The translations under genes were made by a program, and so were the position numbers. The notes under the pieces were generated by a model, which had not been told where the DNA came from, searched no databases, and saw only the letters and a list, made by a program, of their open reading frames with translations. DNA of 64,000 nucleotides from Zeimonas arvi (GTDB lineage Bacteria; Pseudomonadota; Gammaproteobacteria; Burkholderiales; Burkholderiaceae_E), in assembly GCF_008039575.1 (NCBI RefSeq), contig NZ_VDUY01000002.1:310001-374000 (forward strand). The letters run 5' to 3'. Of this stretch, positions 22,553 through 35,790 are shown piece by piece; positions within the stretch are counted from its first letter, which is position 1, and every line of letters begins with the position of its first letter.

Positions 22553-23731
22553 TCAGTTGAAGACGCGCATCGCCAGCGTGGAGCCGGCAGGCAGGCCGAT
22601 CGCCTCGAGCGAGGCATAGCGCTGCGCGAGCTGGCGGGCGATCGTGTCGAGCGACTCGAGCGGAATCGGCCGTCCGGCGTCGTCCACGACCCGGCCCGAC
22701 AGCCGGGCCGCGACATCCCGCGCGCAGTCGAGCATCGCCGACCAGCCTTCGAGCGATTCGGCGGTGCGCGGCACGTCGAGCAGGAAGCCCAGCCGCTGCG
22801 GCGAATCGGTGAGGGACATCGTGAACACCAGCTCGCCGCCCGGTCCCAGCCGCGCGTGTCGGTGGCCACCGCGGTCGACCATGCCGAGCTCGGCGGCCAG
22901 CGCCGCCACCTGCGCGGGGCCGAGAGCATCCGGCGCGTCGACGTTCAGGCCGATCTGGGCGTCGAGCTGGGCGCAGGTGGCATCGAGATCGCGCGCCCGC
23001 GCGATCGCGTCGGCCATGTCGGGCGTGTCGGCAAGGGTCGCCAGTTGGTCGGCCACGGCCTGCGCGGCGGCGACGAACTCCGAGTACTCCATCGCGTTGA
23101 GCGGCCCGTGGCGGTTGGCGAGCAGCACGCCCATGCGCAGGGCGCGGAAGGCCATCCCCGCCGCCAGCGGCACCGCGTCGTCCTCGCTCGCGAATCCCGT
23201 GGGCAGCCCGTCGACCAGGATCGGCTTGCCGCCGGCGCGGCGGATGCCCTGGGTGGCCGCCATCAGGCGCTCGCCGGGCATCGGGGTTTCGAGAGGAAGC
23301 GTGACGATGCAGTCGCACATCGGCGATAGCAACGGGGCCGGTGCCGGCGGGCGGGCCGGGGCCGCCGCGGGGGCGCTGCGGGCCGGCCCGGGCTGGGCGA
23401 CGGCTTCCGTCGGCTCGTGCGGCGCGTCGAGCTCAGGGTCCCGTTCCGAAGCGAAGCCGGGCTCGGCCCCCGCCGGGGCCTCGACCTCGCCGAGCCGGGG
23501 CTCGCGGCGATCGGCCCGCGCGCTCCGGGGCGACGCGCCGCGCTCATCGGCCGGTGCGGGCGCCTCGCCCGCCGCCTCGCCGCCGCGCTCGCGGACCTTG
23601 TCGGCCTCGCCTCGCGGGCGAGCCGCCGCCAGCCGCCTGCGTCGCCCCAGCGCCTGCGCGAGGTTGACCGCGACCACCGCGACGATCGCGGAGACCGCCA
23701 GGATCAGGATGCTGATGCCGAGGCTGCTCAT
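22553..23731 (-). CDS. zipA: ZipA-like cell division protein with FtsZ-binding C-terminal domain
   Basis: A 392-residue bitopic inner-membrane protein that ties FtsZ filaments to the membrane. A single N-terminal membrane segment (ISILILAVSAIVAVVAVNLA, residues 6-25) is followed by a basic stretch, a long Ala/Pro/Glu/Arg-rich linker to about residue 150, and a ZipA_C domain covering about 155-390 (CDCIVTLPLETPMPGERLMA at its start). The ATG at 23731 shares one base with the smc stop (TGATG), so the genes are translationally coupled. The order smc-zipA-ligA is also found in pseudomonads. Confidence 0.88.
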   Translation of the reverse strand: MSSLGISILILAVSAIVAVVAVNLAQALGRRRRLAAARPRGEADKVRERGGEAAGEAPAPADERGASPRSARADRREPRLGEVEAPAGAEPGFASERDPELDAPHEPTEAVAQPGPARSAPAAAPARPPAPAPLLSPMCDCIVTLPLETPMPGERLMAATQGIRRAGGKPILVDGLPTGFASEDDAVPLAAGMAFRALRMGVLLANRHGPLNAMEYSEFVAAAQAVADQLATLADTPDMADAIARARDLDATCAQLDAQIGLNVDAPDALGPAQVAALAAELGMVDRGGHRHARLGPGGELVFTMSLTDSPQRLGFLLDVPRTAESLEGWSAMLDCARDVAARLSGRVVDDAGRPIPLESLDTIARQLAQRYASLEAIGLPAGSTLAMRVFN

Positions 23732-26700
23732 CAGGCTGCCTCCGCCATCCGGTGCGCCGCCTCGAGGTCGACGGCCACGATCCGTGACACGCCGCGCTCC
23801 TGCATGGTGACGCCGATCAGTTGCTGTGCGAGTTCCATCGCGATCTTGTTGTGGGTGATGAAAAGGAACTGGGTCTGGTCGGACATCCGTCGCACCATGT
23901 CGCAATAGCGCTCGGTGTTCGCATCGTCGAGCGGGGCGTCGACCTCGTCGAGCAGGCAGAACGGCGCCGGATTCAGCTGGAACATCGCGAACACCAGCGC
24001 GATCGCGGTCAGCGCCTTCTCGCCGCCCGAGAGCAGGTGAATCGAGCTGTTGCGCTTGCCGGGGGGCTGGGCCATGACCTGCACCCCGGCGTCGAGGATC
24101 TCGTCGCCGGTGAGGATCAGCTTCGCCTCGCCGCCGCCGAACAGCTGCGGGAACAGCTGGCCGAAATGGCGGTTGACCGTGTCGTAGGTGTCCTGCAGCA
24201 GCTCGCGGGTCTCGCGGTCGATCCGCCGGATCGCGTCTTCCAGCGTGGCGATCGCCTCGTTCAGGTCCTTCGACTGCTCGTCGAGGAAGCCCTTGCGCTC
24301 GCTGGCCTGGGCGAGCTCGTCGAGCGCGGCCAGGTTGACCGGGCCCAGCGCGGCGATCGCGTTGGCCAGCCGGGTGACCTCGCCCTGCAGCCAGGAAGGC
24401 TTAGGCGTCTGTTCGAGGCCCTCGCGCAGCGCCTGCTCGGCGGTGGCGTCGACCTGGGCCTCGGCGAGCTGCTGCGCGAACTGCTCCTGGTTGAGCCGCG
24501 CCGCCTGCTCCTTGAGCTGCAGCTCGATCACGCGCTGGCGCAGCGGCTCCTGCTCGCGCTCGGCCACCAGGCGCTGCTCGTCGCGCTGGCGCAGCGTATG
24601 GGTCAGGTCGTCGAGCCGCTGGCGGGCTTCGGAGAGCGCCTGTTCGGCCGTGGCGCGGCGCTCCAGCGCCGCCTGCAGCGCCTGCTGCGCGGCGTCGTCG
24701 GACATCTGCTGCAGCCTGGACAGCAGCCCCTCGCGCTCCTCGGCAGCCTGCACGGCCATGGCCAGTCCCTGCTCGATCAGGGCCTCGAGGCGCTCGTTCG
24801 ACGCCTCGAGCGCGCGCACCGCGAAGGCGGCTTCCTGGGCGTCGCGCTCCTGCTGACGAAGCGCCTCGCGGCGCCGGTTCAGCTCGCTCTCGGCTTCCTC
24901 GAGCTCGCGCAGCAGGTCTTCGGCGCGCTGCTGCCGCTCGGCAAGCTCCAGGTCGAGCCGCTCGAAGCTCTCGTTCTCCGCCGCGATCTCCGCCTCGAAG
25001 CCGTCGATCTGGGCGAGCAGCTCCTCGAGCTCGCCGTCGATCCGCTCGCGGCTCTGCGCAACGCGGTCGCGCTCCTGCTCGAGACGCTGCAGGTCGAGCC
25101 GCAGCCCGGCCACCTGCTTGAGCTGGCGATTGTGCTGGTCGCGCAGTGCCATCAGCGCGGCCAGGCGCGCCGAAGCCTCGGTCTCGGTGCGCATCGCGTG
25201 GGTGCGGGCGTCGTCGACCAGCAGTTGCTGGGCGCGCAGTTCGCGAACGAGGTTCTCCAGCTCCTGCCGGCGGGCCAGCATGCCCTCCTGCTCGGAATCG
25301 GCCGCGTAGAGCGCGAGCGACTGGCGGCCGACCACGTGGCCGGCCTGCACCACGAAGCGCGCGCCGGCCGGCAGCGTGTCGCGCCGCGCGATCGCGTCTT
25401 CCAGCGAGTCGGCGGCGAAATGGCCCACCAGCCAGTCGGCCAGCAGGGCCTGCACGCCGGCGTCGCCGCTGTGCACGACCGAGACCAGCGGCCGCAGCCC
25501 GGCCGGCGCGGCCGGCGGCACGACCGCGCCCGAACCGGTGAAGAAACCCACCTTGGAGGGCGGCGCGTCGGCGACCAGCTGGGCGACCGTCTCGAGCCGG
25601 CCCACTTCGAGCGCGTTGACCCGCTCGCGCAGCACCGACTCGATCGCGCTCTCCCAGCCGGCGTCGATCCGCAGCTTCTGCCAGAGCCGGCCCAGGCCTT
25701 CGAGCCCGTGCCGGGCCAGCCAGGGCTGGACCTTGGCCTGGCTCTCGACCCGCTCCTGAAGCTGGCGCAGCGCCGCGATCCGCGCCTCGATCCGGGCCAG
25801 CTTGGCCTCGGCCTCGCGCTGGGCCTCGCGCGCCGGGGCGCGCTGCACGTCGAGCGCGCTCCAGGCCTGCTCGGTTTCGGCGAGCTGGTCGGCCGTCAGG
25901 CGGTCGGCGTGCTCGGCCGCGGCCAGCGCCTCGATCGCGGCCTCGAGCTCGGCGGGGTCGAAGGCCTGCAGCGCCCCGGCCTCGTCCTGCAGCCGGTCGC
26001 GGCGGCGGCGCGCGGCGTCGAGGGATTCGCCCGCCCGTCGCGTGTGCACCGAGGACAGCTCGATCGACTGCCGGGTCTGCCCGACCAGCGCCCGCGCCTC
26101 GTCGACCCGGGCACGGGCCTCGCGCACCCGGGACTCGATCTGCGGGTAGTCGTCGGCCGCGGTGGCGACGATCTCGGCCAGTTCCTCGGAGCGGGCCCGG
26201 GCGCCGTCGAGCTGCATCCGGGTGGATTCGAGATCGGCGCGCGCCTGGTCCTGCTGGAGCTGGGCCCGGTGGGCCTGGGTCTCGACGCTGTCGAGCCGCT
26301 CGCGCAACTGGCCCTGGGTCTGCGACACGAGCCGGATCTCGGCCTCGATGCGGCTGACCTCGGCATTGGCGTCGTAGAACGTGCCTTGCGCCGCGTGCAC
26401 CGCGTCGCCGGCCGCGTAGTGGCTCTCGCGCACCGCCTCGATCTCGGCCTCGACCGAGCGCTGGTCGGCGACGCGCGCCTCGAGCCGTGCCTGCGCCTCG
26501 GCAGTCTGCGCGGCCAGCCGCTGGCGCTCGGCCTCGGCGTCGTCGCGCCTCAGCATCCAGAGCAGCTTCTGCTTGCGATCGCGTTCGGCCTCGAGCTCGC
26601 GATACTGGCGCGCCACCTCGGCCTGGCGCTCGAGCCGCTCGATCTGCCCGTTCAGTTCGCGCAGGATGTCCTCGACCCGGGTCAGGTTCTCGCGGGTGTC

Positions 26701-27255
26701 GGCCAGCCGGTTGCCGGTCTCGCGCCGCCGCTCCTTGTACTTGGAGACCCCGGCAGCCTCTTCGAGGAAGACGCGGACTTCCTCGGGCCGCGCCTCGATG
26801 ATCCGCGAGATCATCCCCTGGCCGATGATCGCGTAGGCGCGCGGCCCCAGGCCGGTGCCCAGGAACATGTCGTGGACGTCGCGCCGGCGCACCGACTGGT
26901 TGTTGATGAAGTAGTTGGACTGGCCGTCGCGAGAGAGCACGCGCTTGACCGACAGCTCGGCGTACTGGCCCCAGCTGCCGCCGATGCGCCCCAGGGAATT
27001 GTCGAAGACCAGCTCGACCGAGGCCCGGACCGCCGGCTTGCGCTCGGACGCTCCGTTGAAGATGACGTCCTGCATGGATTCGCCGCGCAGCTCGGAGGCC
27101 TTGGACTCCCCGAGGACCCAGCGCACCGCGTCCATGATGTTGGACTTGCCGCAACCATTGGGCCCGACCACGCCGACCAGCTGGCTCGGCACGTCGAAGG
27201 CGGTCGGATCCACGAAGGACTTGAATCCGGCGAGTTTGATCTGTTTCAGGCGCAC
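23731..27255 (-). CDS. smc: Chromosome segregation protein SMC
   Basis: A condensin ATPase of 1174 residues that loads on DNA and extrudes loops. The N-terminal head has the Walker A GPNGCGKSNIMDAVRWVLGE near residue 32. Long charged coiled coils flank a hinge at about 500-650 (LEGLGRLWQKLRIDAGWE ... PLVSVVHSGDAGVQ). The C-terminal head carries the ABC signature LLSGGEKALTAIALVFAMF and Walker B FCLLDEVDAPLDDANTE. The start is a GTG at 27255 giving VRLKQIKLAGFKSFVDPT, which matches SMC N-termini. The frame remains open upstream of it, but the residues there do not resemble SMC. Divergent from queF. Confidence 0.96.
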   Translation of the reverse strand: MRLKQIKLAGFKSFVDPTAFDVPSQLVGVVGPNGCGKSNIMDAVRWVLGESKASELRGESMQDVIFNGASERKPAVRASVELVFDNSLGRIGGSWGQYAELSVKRVLSRDGQSNYFINNQSVRRRDVHDMFLGTGLGPRAYAIIGQGMISRIIEARPEEVRVFLEEAAGVSKYKERRRETGNRLADTRENLTRVEDILRELNGQIERLERQAEVARQYRELEAERDRKQKLLWMLRRDDAEAERQRLAAQTAEAQARLEARVADQRSVEAEIEAVRESHYAAGDAVHAAQGTFYDANAEVSRIEAEIRLVSQTQGQLRERLDSVETQAHRAQLQQDQARADLESTRMQLDGARARSEELAEIVATAADDYPQIESRVREARARVDEARALVGQTRQSIELSSVHTRRAGESLDAARRRRDRLQDEAGALQAFDPAELEAAIEALAAAEHADRLTADQLAETEQAWSALDVQRAPAREAQREAEAKLARIEARIAALRQLQERVESQAKVQPWLARHGLEGLGRLWQKLRIDAGWESAIESVLRERVNALEVGRLETVAQLVADAPPSKVGFFTGSGAVVPPAAPAGLRPLVSVVHSGDAGVQALLADWLVGHFAADSLEDAIARRDTLPAGARFVVQAGHVVGRQSLALYAADSEQEGMLARRQELENLVRELRAQQLLVDDARTHAMRTETEASARLAALMALRDQHNRQLKQVAGLRLDLQRLEQERDRVAQSRERIDGELEELLAQIDGFEAEIAAENESFERLDLELAERQQRAEDLLRELEEAESELNRRREALRQQERDAQEAAFAVRALEASNERLEALIEQGLAMAVQAAEEREGLLSRLQQMSDDAAQQALQAALERRATAEQALSEARQRLDDLTHTLRQRDEQRLVAEREQEPLRQRVIELQLKEQAARLNQEQFAQQLAEAQVDATAEQALREGLEQTPKPSWLQGEVTRLANAIAALGPVNLAALDELAQASERKGFLDEQSKDLNEAIATLEDAIRRIDRETRELLQDTYDTVNRHFGQLFPQLFGGGEAKLILTGDEILDAGVQVMAQPPGKRNSSIHLLSGGEKALTAIALVFAMFQLNPAPFCLLDEVDAPLDDANTERYCDMVRRMSDQTQFLFITHNKIAMELAQQLIGVTMQERGVSRIVAVDLEAAHRMAEAA

Positions 27256-27364
27256 GGGAGGATCCTGCGTCGAACGGTGAGGACCCGCCGGACGATCGGT
27301 GCCGCCGCGCCGGCTCGGCCGGGTCGCACTAAAAGGCAAACCAAAGGGCAATACTCGAAAGCGC

Positions 27365-27403
27365 GAAAGCCGCTCGCGGCGGCTTTCTGGCGCTCCGTAT
27401 AAT
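27365..27403 (+). promoter_or_regulatory. queF promoter region: 9-bp palindrome overlapping -35, TATAAT -10
   Basis: A perfect 9-bp inverted repeat (GAAAGCCGC, 5-base loop, GCGGCTTTC) spans 27365-27387 in the smc-queF divergent spacer. TATAAT follows at 27398-27403. A -35 at 17-bp spacing would fall at 27375-27380, inside the palindrome, so it could be an operator. The leader from the predicted start point to the queF ATG would be about 52 bases, C-rich, with no Shine-Dalgarno and no recognisable preQ1 riboswitch. Confidence 0.45.
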
Positions 27404-27461
27404 ACCACCCGCCCCCCGCGCGCCCGGCCCTCCGAGCGGCGCGCCAGCCCCCCCGCGCAAG

Positions 27462-27881
27462 ATGCCCTCCAAGCCCGCCACCCAGCTCGAGACCTTTCCC
27501 AATCCGGCGCCTCGGCGCGACTACGTCGTCCATATCGAGATCCCCGAGTTCACCTGCCTGTGCCCGCTGACCGGCCAGCCGGATTTCGCGACGATCGTGC
27601 TCGACTACATCCCCGACAAGCGCAACCTCGAGCTGAAGGCCCTGAAGCTCTACATGTGGTCCTTCCGCGACCAGGGCGCGTTCCACGAGGACGTGACCAA
27701 CCGGCTGCTCGACGCCTTCGCGAAGGCCACCGCCCCGCGCTTCATGCGGGTGACCGCGAAGTGGTACGTGCGCGGCGGCATCTTCACGACCGTGGTCGCC
27801 GAGCACCGCAAGCGCGGCTGGAAACCGGCGCCGCGGGTGGAACTGGAGCATTTTCCCTCCGAACGCAGTACCCGAGGCTAG
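27462..27881 (+). CDS. queF: NADPH-dependent 7-cyano-7-deazaguanine reductase, short form
   Basis: Reduces preQ0 to preQ1 in queuosine synthesis; 139 residues, the single-domain (type I) tunnel-fold form. The catalytic Cys lies in [13 protein letters not shown] near residue 33, and the NADPH-binding QueF motif appears as [20 protein letters not shown] near residue 62. The substrate-binding Glu/His are in [13 protein letters not shown]. It stands alone, divergent from smc, and is followed by a short terminator-like hairpin. No queC, queD, queE or tgt is in the window. Confidence 0.96.
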   Translation: MPSKPATQLETFPNPAPRRDYVVHIEIPEFTCLCPLTGQPDFATIVLDYIPDKRNLELKALKLYMWSFRDQGAFHEDVTNRLLDAFAKATAPRFMRVTAKWYVRGGIFTTVVAEHRKRGWKPAPRVELEHFPSERSTRG

Positions 27882-27907
27882 CGCAAGCGAACTTCGCGCG
27901 TTTTCTT
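27882..27907 (+). terminator. Probable intrinsic terminator after queF
   Basis: Directly after the queF stop, CGC-AA-GCGA / TCGC-GCG forms a 7-bp stem with a 2-base bulge and an ACT loop, followed by TTTTCTT. The stem is modest, but the T-run is distinct in this GC-rich genome. Confidence 0.5.
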
Positions 27908-27950
27908 AAATTACAAAAAAATACAAAATAAATTCATTGAGTTAGCGAGG
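27901..27950 (+). promoter_or_regulatory. AT-rich promoter island and Shine-Dalgarno of dapC
   Basis: About 45 bases here are overwhelmingly A and T, against about 30% A+T around them, including an A7 tract. This suits an UP element plus -10 for the dap cluster, although no single -35/-10 pair stands out. GCGAGG at 27945-27950 is the Shine-Dalgarno for the TTG start at 27955. Confidence 0.5.
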
Positions 27951-27954
27951 CTTC

Positions 27955-29145
27955 TTGAACTCGATTCTCGATCGTTTGCATCCCTATCCCTTCGAACGCC
28001 TGCGCGGCCTGCTGGCCGGCGTCGAAGCCTCGAGGACGCATGCCCCGCTGAACCTGTCGATCGGCGAGCCCAAGCACCCCACGCCGGCGGTGATCCGCGA
28101 CGCGATCACCGCCGGCCTCGACGGCTTGTCGGGCTACCCGCCCACCGCCGGCAGCGACGCGCTGCGCGAGGCGATCGCCGGCTGGCTGAAGCGCCGCTAC
28201 GGACTGGCGTCCATCGACCCGAAGACCCAGGTCCTGCCGGTGCTCGGCTCGCGCGAGGCCCTGTTCGCCTTCGCGCAGACCGTGATCGATCCGCGCGACG
28301 GCGGCTGGGTGGTCAGCCCCAATCCCTTCTACCAGATCTACGAAGGGGCGGCGCTGCTGGCCGGCGCCCAGCCCTGGTTCGTCGAGCAGGTGCCCGAGAA
28401 CGACTTCCGCTGCAACTGGGACTCGGTGCCGCAGGCAGTCTGGTCGCGCACCCGGCTGCTCTACGTCTGCTCGCCGGGCAACCCCACCGGCGCGGTGATG
28501 TCGGTCGACGAGTGGCGCAGGGTATTCGAGCTGTCCGACCGCTACGGCTTCGTGATCGCGGCCGACGAGTGCTATTCGGAGATCTACCTCGACGAATCCG
28601 CCCCGCCCACCGGCGCGCTGCAGGCCGCACAGGCGCTGGGCCGCACCGGCTACGAGCGGCTGGTGGTGTTCTCCAGCCTGTCCAAGCGCTCCAATGCCCC
28701 GGGCATGCGCTCGGGCTTCGTGGCCGGCGACGCCGCCATCCTGAAACGCTTCCTGCTCTACCGGACCTACCACGGCAGCGCGATGAGCCCGACCTTCGCG
28801 GCCGCGTCGATCGCGGCGTGGAACGACGAGGACCACGTTCGCGAGAATCGCGCGCAGTACCGGGCCAAGTTCGATGCGGTGACCCCGGTCGTGGCGTCGG
28901 TGCTCGGCACGGCCCGCCCCGAGGCGGGCTTCTATCTCTGGGCGCGGGTGCCGGGCGGCGACGACCAGGCTTTCTGCCGCGAGCTGCTGCGCCAATATAA
29001 TGTGCTGACCTTGCCGGGCTCCTTCCTGGCCCGCGAGCACGAAGGCCGCAATCCCGGAGCGGGTTTCGTCCGGCTGGCGCTGGTCGAGCCGCTCGAGCGC
29101 TGCGTCGAGGCGGCCGGCCGCATCCGCAGCTTCCTTTCCTCCTGA
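27955..29145 (+). CDS. dapC: Succinyldiaminopimelate aminotransferase
   Basis: A PLP-dependent fold-type I aminotransferase of 396 residues making N-succinyl-LL-diaminopimelate on the lysine/peptidoglycan route. LSIGEPKHPTPAVI near residue 35, SPGNPTGAVMS near 170, ADECYSEIY near 203 and the PLP-lysine region FSSLSKRSNAPGMRSG near 240 are present. The start is an unusual TTG at 27955, giving MNSILDRLHPYPFERL, which matches DapC N-termini and has GCGAGG four bases upstream. dapD follows, and dapE lies three genes on. Confidence 0.93.
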   Translation: MNSILDRLHPYPFERLRGLLAGVEASRTHAPLNLSIGEPKHPTPAVIRDAITAGLDGLSGYPPTAGSDALREAIAGWLKRRYGLASIDPKTQVLPVLGSREALFAFAQTVIDPRDGGWVVSPNPFYQIYEGAALLAGAQPWFVEQVPENDFRCNWDSVPQAVWSRTRLLYVCSPGNPTGAVMSVDEWRRVFELSDRYGFVIAADECYSEIYLDESAPPTGALQAAQALGRTGYERLVVFSSLSKRSNAPGMRSGFVAGDAAILKRFLLYRTYHGSAMSPTFAAASIAAWNDEDHVRENRAQYRAKFDAVTPVVASVLGTARPEAGFYLWARVPGGDDQAFCRELLRQYNVLTLPGSFLAREHEGRNPGAGFVRLALVEPLERCVEAAGRIRSFLSS

Positions 29146-29181
29146 CCGATGGCGCCTCGCGGCGCCCTCCGACCGATCGCA

Positions 29182-30003
29182 ATGAGCCAGATCCAGACCA
29201 TCATCGACAAGGCGTGGGACGACCGCGCGAACATCTCCCCGAAAGCCGCCCCGGCCGAGGTCCGCGACGCCGTCGCGCACGTGATCGCCGAACTGAACGC
29301 GGGCCGGCTGCGCGTGGCCGAGAAATCGGGCCGCGACTGGACCGTGCACCAGTGGATCAAGAAGGCGGTGCTGCTGTCCTTCCGGCTCGAGGACAACGTG
29401 CCGATGCCGGCCGGCTCGCTGCAGTTCTACGACAAGGTGCCCACCAAGTTCGAAGGCTGGTCCGCCGCGGACTTCGCCGCCGGCGGTTTCCGCGTGGTGC
29501 CGCCGGCCGTCGCCCGGCGCGGGTCGTACATCGCCCGCAACGTGGTGCTGATGCCTTCCTACGTGAACATCGGGGCTTACGTCGACGAGGGCACGATGGT
29601 GGATACCTGGGCCACGGTGGGTTCCTGCGCGCAGATCGGCAAGAACGTCCACCTGTCGGGCGGCGTGGGCATCGGCGGCGTGCTGGAGCCGCTGCAGGCC
29701 AACCCGACGATCATCGAGGACAACTGCTTCATCGGCGCCCGGTCCGAGGTGGTCGAGGGCGTGATCGTCGAGGAGAACTCGGTGCTGTCGATGGGCGTGT
29801 TCATCGGCCAGAGCACCAAGATCTACAACCGCCAGACCGGCGAGATCCTCTACGGCCGCGTGCCTTCGGGTTCGGTGGTGGTGCCCGGCACCCTGCCCTC
29901 GGCCGACGGCAAGGTGAACCTGTACTGCGCGGTGATCGTCAAGCGGGTCGACGCGCAGACGCGCGCCAAGACCGGAATCAACGAACTGCTGCGCGGCGAC
30001 TGA
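29182..30003 (+). CDS. dapD: Tetrahydrodipicolinate N-succinyltransferase
   Basis: A trimeric left-handed beta-helix succinyltransferase of 273 residues feeding DapC. Hexapeptide repeats occupy about 100-245 ([55 protein letters not shown]). The N-terminal helical domain begins [21 protein letters not shown] prefer ATG 29182 over the in-frame ATG 33 bases earlier, because homologous proteins begin at MSQ. It lies 36 bases after dapC. Confidence 0.97.
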   Translation: MSQIQTIIDKAWDDRANISPKAAPAEVRDAVAHVIAELNAGRLRVAEKSGRDWTVHQWIKKAVLLSFRLEDNVPMPAGSLQFYDKVPTKFEGWSAADFAAGGFRVVPPAVARRGSYIARNVVLMPSYVNIGAYVDEGTMVDTWATVGSCAQIGKNVHLSGGVGIGGVLEPLQANPTIIEDNCFIGARSEVVEGVIVEENSVLSMGVFIGQSTKIYNRQTGEILYGRVPSGSVVVPGTLPSADGKVNLYCAVIVKRVDAQTRAKTGINELLRGD

Positions 30004-30059
30004 GCGCAGGGGCGCTGCGCCGCCGCCAGCGGCGCCCGCCCTTCCCCGGAGAGCGAACC

Positions 30060-31271
30060 ATGGCGATGATGGAGCGACTGCTGAGGCTGATGGCCGAGAA
30101 GAAGGCCTCGGACCTGTTCCTGTCGCCGGGCTCTCCCATCCAGCTCAAGATCGACGGCGCCACCACCCAGGTGAACGCCCAGCGCCTGGACGCCCAGATG
30201 GTGGCCTCGCTGATGCGCGAGATCGTCGAGCCGCGCCACTGGGAGGCCTTCGAGAACCACAACGAGCTGAACGTCGGCTACGGGCTCGACGGCGTCGGCA
30301 GCTTCCGGATCAACGTGTTCCGCCAGCGCGGCACGCCGGCCAGCGTGATCCGTTACATCCCGGGCGAGATCCCCAAGCTCGACACGCTGGGCCTGCCCTC
30401 CATGCTCGGCGAGCTGATCATGGAGAAGCGCGGGCTGATCCTGGTCGTGGGCGCCACCGGATCGGGCAAGTCCACCACGCTGGCTTCGATGCTCGACCAC
30501 CGCAACGAGCACAAGTCGGGCCACATCCTCACGCTCGAGGACCCGATCGAGTTCGCGTTCCGCAGCAAGCGATCCATCGTGAACCAGCGCCAGATCGGCA
30601 GCGACACCGAATCGCTCGAGATCGCGCTGCGCAACGCGATGCGCCAGGCGCCCGACTGCATCCTGATCGGCGAGATCCGCGACACCGCCACGATGTCGGC
30701 GGCCATGGCCTACGCGCAGTCCGGCCACCTGGTGCTGGCCACCCTGCACGCGAACAACGCCAACCACGCACTGAACCGGATCGTCAGCTTCTACACGCCG
30801 GAGAACCGGCGCGTGCTGCTCTCCGACCTGTCGGCCACGCTCAAGGCGGTGATCTCGCAGCGGCTGATCCGCTCGAAGGGCGAGGGCCGGATCCCGGTCG
30901 TCGAGGTGCTGCTGAACACCCGCCACGTGGCGGAGCTGATCGAACAGGGACGGCTCACCGAGGTCAAGGAAGCGATCGAGAAGAGCATGGCCGCCGGCTC
31001 GCGCACCTTCGACCAGGAGCTCGCCCGGATGGTCCGCGAGGGCCTGATCGGCCGCGAAGACGCGCTCGCCAACGCCGACTCCCCGACCAACCTGCTCTGG
31101 ATGCTCGAGAACGACGCCGACGACGGCGCGCGCGATCGCGGCAAGCCCGCGGCCGCGCCCCAGGCGGGCGGCGCCCCCGCGGGCCGGACCGGCGCCGGCG
31201 CGCAGCGCGGCCCGGCCGAGCCGGCCGATGCCGACGGCCCGTCCTTCTCCGAGTTCCTGCTGAACATCTGA
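30060..31271 (+). CDS. pilU: Type IV pilus retraction ATPase, PilT/PilU family
   Basis: A hexameric secretion-type ATPase of 403 residues assisting pilus retraction. Walker A VVGATGSGKSTTLASML near residue 130, the Asp box ILTLEDPIEFAF, Walker B CILIGEIRDTATMSAA near 205 and the His box HLVLATLHANNANHALN near 225 are all present. Residues beyond about 355 form a Pro/Gly/Ala-rich tail that ends in SFSEFLLNI. GGAGAG precedes ATG 30060. It lies between dapD and the arsC/spx-like gene without other pilus genes. The PilU rather than PilT assignment rests on MAMMERLLRLMAEKKASDL and the tail. Confidence 0.88.
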   Translation: MAMMERLLRLMAEKKASDLFLSPGSPIQLKIDGATTQVNAQRLDAQMVASLMREIVEPRHWEAFENHNELNVGYGLDGVGSFRINVFRQRGTPASVIRYIPGEIPKLDTLGLPSMLGELIMEKRGLILVVGATGSGKSTTLASMLDHRNEHKSGHILTLEDPIEFAFRSKRSIVNQRQIGSDTESLEIALRNAMRQAPDCILIGEIRDTATMSAAMAYAQSGHLVLATLHANNANHALNRIVSFYTPENRRVLLSDLSATLKAVISQRLIRSKGEGRIPVVEVLLNTRHVAELIEQGRLTEVKEAIEKSMAAGSRTFDQELARMVREGLIGREDALANADSPTNLLWMLENDADDGARDRGKPAAAPQAGGAPAGRTGAGAQRGPAEPADADGPSFSEFLLNI

Positions 31272-31281
31272 CGCCGCCCGG

Positions 31282-31656
31282 ATGCCCGAAGTCGTCGTCT
31301 ACGGTATCGAGAACTGCGACCAGGTCCGCAAGGCCCGTGCCTGGCTGCGTGCCCACGGCTGCGCGCACCGCTTCCACGAATTCCGTCGCGACGGGCTCGA
31401 CGCCGATCGGCTGGCCGGCTGGCTCGGCCGGGTGCCCTGGGACTCCCTGCTCAACCGCCGCGGGCTCGCCTGGCGCAAGCTCGATCCGGCGCGCCGCGCC
31501 GAGGTCACCGACGCCGCCAGCGCCGCCGAGCTGATGCTGGCCGACCCCACGCTGGTCAAGCGCCCGGTGCTCGAGCACGCCGATGGCATCGTGGTGGGAT
31601 TCTCCGAGACGGTCTACGATTCTCTGTTCGGCGCCGCGCCCGGCGCCCCGACCTGA
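31282..31656 (+). CDS. ArsC/Spx-family thioredoxin-fold protein (YffB-like)
   Basis: A 124-residue protein of the arsenate reductase/Spx superfamily. It begins VVVYGIENCDQVRKARAWL: a single Cys at the thioredoxin-fold site (C-D-Q-V), not a CxxC pair. KRPVLEHADGIVVGFSETVY near residue 95 is the usual C-terminal strand. E. coli yffB also sits beside dapE, and this family is of unproved physiological role; arsenate reduction should not be assumed. It starts 10 bases after pilU and ends 24 before dapE. Confidence 0.85.
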   Translation: MPEVVVYGIENCDQVRKARAWLRAHGCAHRFHEFRRDGLDADRLAGWLGRVPWDSLLNRRGLAWRKLDPARRAEVTDAASAAELMLADPTLVKRPVLEHADGIVVGFSETVYDSLFGAAPGAPT

Positions 31657-35779
<4,123 letters not shown>

Positions 35780-35790
35780 GCCGACGGCAG

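Noticed and set aside
23821-27402. A 1193-codon open frame on the plus strand opposite smc
   Set aside because: It is a shadow of smc: in GC-rich DNA the opposite strand stays open. Its product is low-complexity Leu/Arg/Gly/Glu with no domain.
27404-27461. preQ1 riboswitch in the queF leader
   Set aside because: The leader is C-rich and lacks the A-rich tail and small pseudoknot of known preQ1 classes.
31282-31656. Arsenate reductase as part of an ars operon
   Set aside because: Only one Cys at the active-site loop, and the neighbours are dap genes; no arsR, arsB or acr3 is present.
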